Assembly (NCBI GenBank): GCA_963989385.1
Contig: OZ022510.1
Span: 35,965,448-36,029,447 of the forward strand
Direction of reading: 5' to 3'
DNA length: 64,000 nucleotides
Origin: Ctena decussata
Lineage: Eukaryota; Mollusca; Bivalvia; Lucinida; Lucinidae
Part shown: positions 56,784 to 64,000 of the stretch, piece by piece
Layout: every line of letters starts with the position of its first letter
How positions within the stretch are numbered: the first letter of the stretch is position 1
The notes under the pieces: generated by a model
What the model was told of the DNA's origin: nothing
Seen by the model: only the letters and a program-made list of their open reading frames with translations
The model's database searches: none
Translations under genes and position numbers: made by a program

Positions 56784-57058
56784 TGGTTGGTTGGTTGATT
56801 TGATGCTTAACGTCCACGGTAAACAACTAAGGTCATGTCGGGACGGTCAGTTAACCTAACCTAACCACACTATTCCTGGGCAGGCTTAGACCTCCTAAGC
56901 GGTTAACCAGTACTAAGTGCACATACTTTCGCCAGTAACTGACAACTGCCCTTCTTCAATCAGCGGAAGGAGAAACGAAAGTATGTGGCCAGACCGGGAT
57001 TCGAACCCAGGACCTCTGACTTACGAGTCAGGTGCCCTACCGATTGCGCTACCCGGCC
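56784..57058 (-). mobile_element. SINE family 2, copy with intact tRNA-like head
   Basis: On the minus strand the head (57058 down to 56986) folds like a tRNA. The acceptor strands are GGCCGGG and TCTGGCC, the anticodon arm CTGAC-TCGTAA-GTCAG (anticodon CGT, Thr-like), and the T arm CTGGG-TTCGAAT-CCCGG. The body CAGTTGTCAGTTACTGGCGA, CTTAGGAGGTCTAAGCC and ACTGACCGTCCCGACATGAC follows, with a tail of CAACCAACC. The same body at 16651-16818 shows this is a retroposed family, so I do not call a functional tRNA-Thr gene. Confidence 0.85.
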
Positions 57059-57123
57059 CGGCTAGGAGTAAAGATTGCTGCTGCAAACATCGGCCCGGCG
57101 ATGAAAACCGAAAGAGGAGTTAA

Positions 57124-57942
57124 GGCGGTGATTATCACTGAGGTGGGGCGAAGTCAAAAATCTGCATAAAATGCGGGAAATAAAACAGATCTTCCCAAAA
57201 ATTAGCAGATACCATCTTTATGTTGTTTCTCACAAATCAGAATCAAAAAATGCAGGACTTGTTTGGGGTTAAAAAGGGTTTATATAAGAGAAGTTCAATG
57301 GGTAATTTTGTGCGCAAAAATCTAGAAAACAAACATAGTTATTAAAAATGTAATAAGGTCTGAAGGTTCTTTAAAGCATTATGGAGAGCGTCTTAGCAAT
57401 TATTTTTCCAATTTTTTTCACACATTATCAGGCTGGGCAGATAAATAAATGGTGTAATCAGTGTCCAAATATTTGTCAAAAAACACGGTTGGGTCCATTT
57501 TCAAGGATGAACAATTTCATTTACACACCTGTGTCATGGTTACAGTAATGTGAGTATGATACAGGTATAACTGCCCTACCTGTATCTAATTAATGCATTC
57601 AGTGTACATGCACTATATACATGGTTAGACGTTTGAGAAAATGTGACTATTTTCATCTGGTCTACCTTACAATTTGAGAAAGAGTTGGAAAAAATAATTG
57701 CTAGGACACTTTTTTAATGCATTTAAGAATATTTTCGAGCATGAAGTTAATTTTCTAGATTTCCGCGCACAAAATCATCCTTCATTTTTTCCATATAAAA
57801 ACACTTTTTAAACAGCATGTCCCTTTATTCTGTATTCTAAACTGCAAAGAACAACAAAAATAAGAAGTATGCTAGCTTTCAGGGAAAAACGTCAATTTCT
57901 TATGGTTTTAATCAGTTTTTGTATTTACCACTAATCACCACC
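57124..57942. mobile_element. Long-arm foldback element flanked by TTAA, copy 2
   Basis: GGCGGTGATTATCAC at the left and CTAATCACCACC at the right, with TTAA at 57120-57123 and 57943-57946. It shares AAATCTGCATAAA, AATTAGCAGA and AAAAACACTTTTTAA with 2362-3204. 819 bp and non-coding. Confidence 0.75.
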
Positions 57943-57959
57943 TTAATTACACGAAAAGC

Positions 57960-58560
57960 TTCCCAAACTGACTAAGTTCAAAAGGCTTTAATGCCGTAAA
58001 ATCAATTTTACCTCAATCAAAAGCCCACATGCACATTTACATTATGTCCACGTTAGGAAATGATCCATCGAAAACTGTAGGAGAAGCTGATAAACATAAA
58101 CTCAATACTCAGCTGCTCAAAAGACTAAGTTCAATCATAAAGCTGCATTTTCCGTGTAAATTGATGTAAAAACATCTTTTTATTTTGCGTGTAAATTGAT
58201 GTAAAATCAATTTTTCACGGATAATACACCTTTTTGAAGATTTGCAAATGGGTTTTTGATGAAAGGTGTAGATGATTAACTTTTGAGCATATCGGTAATT
58301 TTTGGTTGAGTTATTCCCCTCTTTCTCACAAAGGCATTTTGTATAGCAACAAGCTTGTGAGCAAAGTATCTGAAGAATCGCATAGGCTAGAATCCTTATA
58401 TTTCATATGCAGGTTTGGATTAAAGTGTAGATGAACGGATTAACTTTTGAGCATATATCGTAAATTTTGGATGAGTTAGTCCCCCCTTTTCAGACAAAGG
58501 CATTTTATACAGAAACTAGAGCAAGCGAGCAGGGGCTCACGTATACCTCCGGCCAGTGCC
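57960..58560. repeat. Diverged tandem duplication of about 165 bp
   Basis: GATTAACTTTTGAGCATAT occurs at 58274 and again at about 58438, each followed by GGTTGAGTTATTCCCC/GGATGAGTTAGTCCCC and AAAGGCATTTT. The 5' part holds GTGTAAATTGATGTAAAA twice (about 58155 and 58190). Confidence 0.7.
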
Positions 58561-58799
58561 ACCGCCTTTGATACTATAAACACAAAAAATTTACACATAT
58601 AAAATACAAATCTTAAAGTCTGTAACCTTGCCCTTTGGTCAGCAGCAGCATACAGAGGATGTCAACTAACCTGCTGCAAGCTAGAAGCAAACCTAGTAAT
58701 ATATCAAACGGTTCAATTGAAGGATACCTGAAATCTATATGAAACACTTGGATACCTGAAATTTATATGAAACACTATAAATGTTTTATGACAAAAACA

Positions 58800-59700
58800 G
58801 ATGTTCCCCCACCCTCCTGTGACCTTGAAATAGGGTCAAGGTCACCATAATTAATCACTTCTTTTTCATCTCCTAGTGATGTATCTGTGACAGTTTGGTT
58901 CAAATTCATCCATCCATTCAGGAGATATGGTACAGACACACTTTTTGACCGCCTGTGACCTTGAAACTGAGGTCAAGGTCACCAAAATCAAATCACTTCT
59001 TTGCCATCTCCCAGTGATATATCTCTGCAAGTTTGGAAAAAATCCATTCATCCATTTAGGAGATATGGTGCAGACAAGGTATTTTTCAACACTCTTTGAC
59101 CTCCTGTGACCTTGAAAATTGGGTCAAGGTCACCAAAATCTAATTAGTTATCTGCCATCTCCCAGTGATGTATCTATGACAGTTTGATTCAAATCCATCC
59201 ATCCATTCAGGAGATATGGTGCAGACAAGGCATTTTTCAACACTCTTTGACCTCCTGTGATCCTGAAAATGAGGTCAAGGTCCCCAAATTTTAATCACTT
59301 TTTGCCATCTCCCAGTGATATACCTGTGCTAGTTTGGTCAAAATCAATTAATTTCTTCAGGAGATATGGTGCAGACAAGGCATTTTTCAACACTCTTTGA
59401 CCTCCTGTGACCTTGAAAATCGGGTCAAGGTCACCAAAATCTAATGAGCTCTTTGTCATCTCCCAGTAATATATCTGTGTCAGTTTGGTAAAAATCCAAT
59501 AATTCCTTCAGGAGATATGGTGCAGACAAGCTATTTTTCATCCTTCTTTGACCTCCTGTGACCATGAAAATAAGGTCAAGGTCACCAAATCTATTCAATT
59601 CCCACCCCCCCCCCCCTCCCTCCCAGTAATGTATCTGTGCCAGTTGGTCAAAATCTATGCATCGCTTCAGGAGATAGAGTGCAGACAAGAAGCTACGCCG
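58800..59700. repeat. Tandem repeat of about 151 bp carrying TCAAGGTCA
   Basis: Six units show GTCAAGGTCA-like text at 58835, 58972, 59123, 59274, 59424 and 59575 (spacing 137, then 150-151). Each unit reads GACCTCCTGTGACCTTGAAA, GGTCAAGGTCACC, CATCTCCCAGTGATRTATCT and CAGGAGATATGGTGCAGACA. The array ends in a GACGCCGACGCCGACG run and C-rich tracts (59600-59770). Confidence 0.92.
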
Positions 59701-59809
59701 ACGCTGACGCAGACGCCGACGCCGACGGGATCCACACCGAAAACGATACCCCCTCCCCCCCCCCCCCCGATGGTGGGGAGGCATAAGGCAGTACACTGCC
59801 GCAACTGTT

Positions 59810-60600
59810 TGAGAATGTGACCTTGTCCTTAAGTCAGCAGCATCCAGATGATGTTAATTGTTGCAAGTTCGAGGTACATGAAGTCACATATCAAAGGTCC
59901 TGTAGGAAAAATAAGCAAATAATATAAACTTAACACAAAGCTTTAACATGGTAAAGCATAGGTCTGTAACCTTGACCTTTAGTCAAAGCATGTGTGGGGA
60001 TAGTAAAGAATGACTTTTATGAGCAACACCTATCACCATATCAAATATAAATTAAACCCAGCAAAGGATTTTGACGATATGAAATTACAAAACTTTCAAC
60101 ACAAGCCATATCTGAAAGTGTCTAAGTTTGTGACCTTGACCTTTAGGTCACAGGCATGTGTAAAGATGGTACAAAATAAAACTTTGGACATATAAACCAG
60201 ACTGAACAAAGAGTTTGGATGGTTGGTTGGTTGGTTGATTTAATGCTTAACGTCCACGGTAAACAACTAAGGTCATGTCGGGACGGCAAGAGTTTGGATG
60301 ACATAAGATCTTAAAAACTGTAACCCAAAACTTCAACTTGAAAAGTCAAAATCCATGACCTTGACCTTTAGGTCACAGGCATGGGTTAGGATGGTGCAGA
60401 ATAAAACTTTGGAAAAACATCTATCATTCTGCCAAACATAAACCCAATCATGCAAATGGCTTGTCTTATATAGAGATCTTAAAATTTTAACACAAAACTG
60501 TAACATGAAAATGTTAAAGTCCGTGACCTTGACCTCTAGGTCACATGCATGGAGGGGGATAGTACAGAATAACATTTTGGACCAAAATCTATCATCATCA
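59810..60600. repeat. Tandem repeat of about 160 bp carrying TGACCTTGACCTTTAGGTCA
   Basis: Units are marked by the TGACCTTGACC-like motif at about 59818, 59971, 60131, 60356 and 60524. Later units read TGACCTTGACCTTTAGGTCA followed by CAGGCATG and ACAAAATAAAACTTTGGA. The 225-bp gap between the third and fourth is explained by the SINE fragment at 60219-60287. Confidence 0.85.
60219..60287 (-). mobile_element. SINE family 2, short 3' fragment
   Basis: TTGGTTGATTTAATGCTTAA, then CGTCCACGGTAAACAACTAA and GGTCATGTCGGGACGG, identical in layout to 56790-56846. It is flanked by AGAGTTTGGATG on both sides (at about 60210 and 60289), a target duplication. Confidence 0.88.
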
Positions 60601-60844
60601 CGTTGGTAATACCAATTTCGCTACCTGACGACCGAGACGGTACTATACAAAGTTGCTGTCGACCGATATTACGGCTTCCGACCGAGCAGTTCGGCTGTCA
60701 ACAGACGTTTTGAGCTAGCTAGGTGTGTTGCGGTCACGTTTTATCTTTAAATATTCACGGAATTTGAATATTTCTCGTCCAGGATATTCGTCCATGAAGT
60801 ATTCTGTGCTGTAAGATGATAAGGCAAGTTGGTCACTCAATATT

Positions 60845-61411
60845 TTGCTCACTTATAAGTTGGTTCTCTCAAGGAATGCACAAGCCACTGCAGCTCTGAC
60901 AAAGCTGAAGCCAATATGGAGAGATAGCAACATATCTCTTGGATCAAAGGTGAAACTGATGCGCTCCATTGCCATATTCATTTTTCTGTATGCCTGTGAG
61001 TCATGGACCTTGACAGCAGAGTTAGAGAAAAGGCCTTTGAGATGAGATGTTACTGAAGGTTACTGAACATTTCGTACAAGGACCATATAACCAATGAGGG
61101 GCTTCGCAGAAAGATTCATGCAGCCATTGGAGAATATGATGAGCTCCTGACCTTGGTCAAGAAACGGAAACTGGAGTGGTTTGGCCACGTCTCATTGTCT
61201 TCTGGTTTAGCAAAGACAATTCTGCAGGGCACAGTGAAAGGAAAGAGAAAGAAAGGTAGACAGAAGAAGAGGTGGGAAGACAATATTAAAGAGTGGACAG
61301 AGGTGAATTTTGCCAGTTCAACTAGGGCAGCTGAAGACAGGAGTAGAAGGGAAGGAATTGTTATAGAGTCATATGTGGTGCCCCAACGACCTCAGAAGGT
61401 TTGGGATAGAA
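60845..61411 (+). pseudogene. Broken 3' end of a LINE (non-LTR retrotransposon) reverse transcriptase
   Basis: Two ORFs in different frames give the C-terminal part of a LINE polyprotein. The first (60845-61045) has ALTKLKPIWRD, SLGSKVKLMRS and LYACESWTLTAELEK. The second (61153-61503) has RKLEWFGHV, a basic KGKRKKGRQKKRWEDNIKEW segment and VPQRPQKVWDR. A stop and a frame change lie between them at about 61045-61150. The start at 60845 is only the first ATG, and the true element is truncated upstream. This C-terminal LEWFGHV...KRWED layout is widespread in animal LINEs; I did not assign a clade. Such elements supply the enzyme used by SINEs like those in this window. Confidence 0.85.
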
Positions 61412-61464
61412 TAGATAAGACTAGACTAGCCTGCCATACCCCCCCCCTCCAAACCCAACGCTTA

Positions 61465-61900
61465 GCATTCCATATCAAAGGTAATGCTAAAGAGATGTCA
61501 TGAACTAATTGTGAAAAGAATCTGACATATGAGATATCCAAAACGCTTAATGCAAAACTCAGAGTTATTGACCCTTGGCCCTACCCAGAGGTCTGAACCC
61601 CTATGCTTAGGCATTTCATATCAAAGGTAATGATTCAGGAATATCATTAACCAAATATGAAAAGAATCTGATATCTGGTAACTGACGTGTGAGTAATCAA
61701 AAAGGCTTAACACAAACAAACCTTTGACATATATTAAGTCCTAATTACTGACCCCTGGCACCACTCAGGGGCCTGACCCAGGAGTTTATCTATTTGATAT
61801 CAAAGGCAATGCTATGGAGATATCATTAACCAAATATGAAAAGAATCTGAGAAGCACTTTCAGAGTTATGAGCAATCAAGAAAGGTTTACTGCACACTTT
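61465..61900. repeat. Three diverged tandem units of about 150-180 bp
   Basis: ATATCAAAGGYAATG occurs at 61472, 61618 and 61798, each followed by ATGAAAAGAATCTGA-like text and then AGAGTTAT/TGACCCYTGG. It follows the LINE fragment directly and may be its 3' untranslated region or an associated repeat. Confidence 0.72.
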
Positions 61901-61984
61901 CCCAATCTGAGGTAAGACATTCAGAAAACGGACTTGCATTATTCTTTTTTTTTTCATTTTCATGACTTGTGAGGATACCCTGCA

Positions 61985-62085
61985 GGCACACGCCGTTGAA
62001 TAAACACTGAATCAACTTTTGAATCAATGTCATAAAGTTGAATCAACGATGATTCGGTGTTGATTAATCGTTGTTTCCTCGATGG
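61985..62085. repeat. CGTTGAAT-type foldback repeat
   Basis: GGCACACGCCGTTGAATAAA followed by alternating TTGAATCAA/TTGATTCAA-like words. It is the same layout as 62645-62758 and related to the GACGTC versions. Confidence 0.6.
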
Positions 62086-62153
62086 GTAGGATCTGTTTCA
62101 GAGAGTTACATGTATACTTTGGTTCGAGCTTTAGAGAGTGAATTGTCGACTGA

Positions 62154-62360
62154 ATGGATGGATGGATGGATGAATGACGCGATTTTACGTCCTTTTAAAC
62201 AGTATTTCAGTTATATCAGAACTATATGTGGGTGGTACTGAAAGGTTGTGTGCAATGGAACCCCGTTTACAGTTGAAAAGATTTCCGCCTCCATCCATCC
62301 TCTAACCGCCAGATCAGCAGGCAGGCACTTAATCTTCCAAGCTACCGGGGCTCCTAATAA
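62154..62360 (-). mobile_element. tRNA-derived SINE, family 1, copy 4
   Basis: On the minus strand it runs from GGAGCCCCGGTAGCTTGGAA through the core ATATAACTGAAATACTGTTT to an ATCC/TCCATCCATCC tail. The region next to the B box is partly decayed. Confidence 0.7.
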
Positions 62361-62370
62361 CCGACTGAGT

Positions 62371-62392
62371 GCGTGTGTGTGTGCGCGCGCAC

Positions 62393-62438
<46 letters not shown>

Positions 62439-62458
62439 ATGTGTGTGTGTGTGTGTGT
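62371..62458. repeat. Compound GT / CT / GT microsatellite
   Basis: GTGTGTGTGTGCGCGCGC, then a CT run (about 62394-62428), then a GT run (about 62429-62458). Confidence 0.95.
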
Positions 62459-62644
62459 AAAGAATTTGAGATTTGAAGAATACTCGGTTGCTATTAACCA
62501 TCTGTAATTTGCCAAAATTTTTGAACTTGTTTACATCGGACACCAATGAAGACGTTGATCAGACTGCTCCTACTGAGCAGTGAGCAGTCATATCTTGTTC
62601 TACAGTTTTTATGAAAAACTGAAAATACTTCGGATCAGCAAGGC

Positions 62645-62758
62645 CCCGCTGGGCACACGACGTTGAATAAACATTGATTCAACGTTGATTTAACGTTATA
62701 AGGTTGAATCAAAATAATGTTGATTCAGTGTTGATTCAATGTTGTGTGTCTCCTGGGC
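62645..62758. mobile_element. CCCGCTGGGCAC..CTGGGCA element with TTGATTCAA core
   Basis: It begins CCGCTGGGCACACGACGTTG and ends CAATGTTGTGTGTCTCCTGGG. The interior is palindromic TTGATTCAACGTTGAT-like text. Same end structure as 2042-2149, different core word. Confidence 0.65.
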
Positions 62759-64000
62759 AATTTAACGAATACTGTCATCCTGACGAAATTGTGAGCACGA
62801 TGACAGAGTATGTCAAAAGTAATCCTCAGAACAGTTTCCTGATGCCGTCGTTGGTTGTCTGACTCTCTCGGTCGAAATATGTCAATATTTTCCCACACCT
62901 CTCTTATCTGTGATATCTCAAGTCTTACAAAACCGATTTTAATGTCGAAAAGTGTAGTTAGTCCGTACCGTTTTAATGTCCTTTGTAGCAAATGTCATCA
63001 ATTTATGGAATGAAGCGAGTTTGTTGGGTACCTCAGAATTATAGATATATAAAAAAATAGAGCAGGTGAGGAGGGGCTCGAGGGGCTGTATCAAGCAAGC
63101 ACCTGCCTAAAGCAAGCAATTTTGGTCCTTCTCTTTGGATGCTTGCTTAAGCCAGGTTTAATTGTATATCTTAATGTAAGAGGCAAATAGACTGCTAACA
63201 GACACAAACAATATAAAAGACTGATTGACGTAGTGTGAAACGGTACCTTCTGATATAACAAGAGCTGTCGCCTGACAGCAAAGCTCGCCTGAATTGGTGC
63301 TTGCCCATGGAACAATCGCTATGCTGGTGTGGCTTGCATTGCATAAAACTTCAAGCAAGCATGGTCAAAAGGTTTGGATAATATAAGATCTCAAAAACTT
63401 TAAAGCAAATGTTAACTTACGAACAGACGGACAGACAAATGGACATCAGACAAAAGCTATATACCCCTCCTCATACTTCCTTTTCTGGGGGTTTAATTAC
63501 GGCCTTGCTGATATAATTATATAATATAAAGTCTGATTTGATAGTTGTCATCTCACCCCTGTAGATTTGAGACTTGCAAGTGCTAAGACAAGCAATAGGC
63601 CTTATCAATGACAAAACAATTAAGCATGGCCATAATGACAACACATAAACAAAAGCTATCTCAGAAATAAGTCTTGAAATAAAATTAAAATAAAAAAAAT
63701 CCACATGAAATTTCAAAGTCCATGAGCTTGAGTTCAAAGAACGGAGGGGTAGGGGAGGCACTGTGGCACTGTGAAATTATGACTTCATTAGTATAAAACT
63801 TCAACCAAAATCTTTATGACAAAATTCTAAGTCGATGACCTTGTCTTGAAGGTCATCCAGTGGGGTAAGTATATAGTGTTTTGTAAAAACTCAAACAAGA
63901 GTCTAACATCAGTTCAAGTGTAAACTAAATCTATGCCAAGCATTATGAATCAGTATGCAATTAGAAATCTTTAATAAAACCTAAACTTTCCTAGGTCAAT
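62759..64000. other. Non-coding stretch with repeat fragments
   Basis: No gene recognised. Around 63362-63470 is text like the end of the 160-bp repeat (AAAGGTTTGGATAATATAAG, then ACGGACAGACAAATGG). At about 63836-63856 a diverged ATGACCTTGTCTTGAAGGTC recalls the TGACCTTGA repeats. Minus-strand ORFs at 62725-62991 and 63471-63761 lack recognisable domains. Confidence 0.5.

Noticed and set aside
56986..57058. Functional tRNA-Thr (CGT) gene on the minus strand
   Set aside because: The cloverleaf is plausible with wobble pairs and one D-stem mismatch, but the segment is fused to a SINE body that recurs elsewhere, so it is a SINE head.
62211..62546. ORFs across 62211-62546 with arginine/glutamate and histidine/threonine runs
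   Set aside because: They are translations of the GT/CT microsatellite.

Overview
This window is eukaryotic, intron-containing, AT-rich animal DNA, and the repeat content points to a mollusc, most likely a bivalve. The evidence for that is tRNA-derived SINEs, many palindromic MITEs, repeats rich in TCAAGGTCA/TGACCTTGA, and a long satellite. No bacterial-type gene organisation, CRISPR array or operon is visible. The species assignment is an inference from repeat style, not from a marker gene.

The only recognisable host gene lies on the + strand across 1.5-18.4 kb. It has four short exons (1495-1654, 10049-10198, 15572-15792, 17560-17568) with good splice sites and phases that agree. Together they encode about 179 residues of a four-pass claudin/PMP22-like membrane protein with the W...GLW..C(x9)C signature in the first extracellular loop. 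The N-terminal exon was not found. The introns are full of non-autonomous elements, and two copies of one MITE sit almost on splice sites.

From 18 to 30 kb the window is a patchwork of mobile elements. It holds a hAT-type element with an 8-bp target duplication, foldback elements and SINEs. It also holds a nested structure: a 4.3-kb Ty1/copia retrotransposon (minus strand, both LTRs, 5-bp duplication CTCTA, initiator-Met-type primer site) inserted in one LTR of a miniature LTR element (4-bp duplication CCTT). A second miniature LTR element of the same architecture lies at 12.47-12.90 kb and has almost identical LTRs.

From about 30.4 to 53.9 kb the DNA is one tandem array of roughly 45 units of about 495 bp. 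Units are degenerate at both ends and nearly identical in the middle, with shortened variants and multi-unit duplications. A palindromic MITE interrupts the degenerate edge and a 1,020-bp mariner-like element interrupts the homogeneous part. The many short ORFs in this array appear in several frames at once and are repeat shadows.

From 54 to 64 kb there are more SINEs, MITEs, a second TTAA-flanked foldback element, three kinds of shorter tandem repeats (about 151, 160 and 150-180 bp), a broken LINE 3' end and microsatellites. No intact host gene was recognised there.

The strongest candidates for something undescribed are the 495-bp satellite with its apparent two-part origin, the two-member miniature LTR family, and the clustered TGACGTCA sites in the copia LTRs and in the CCCAG..GGCAC elements.
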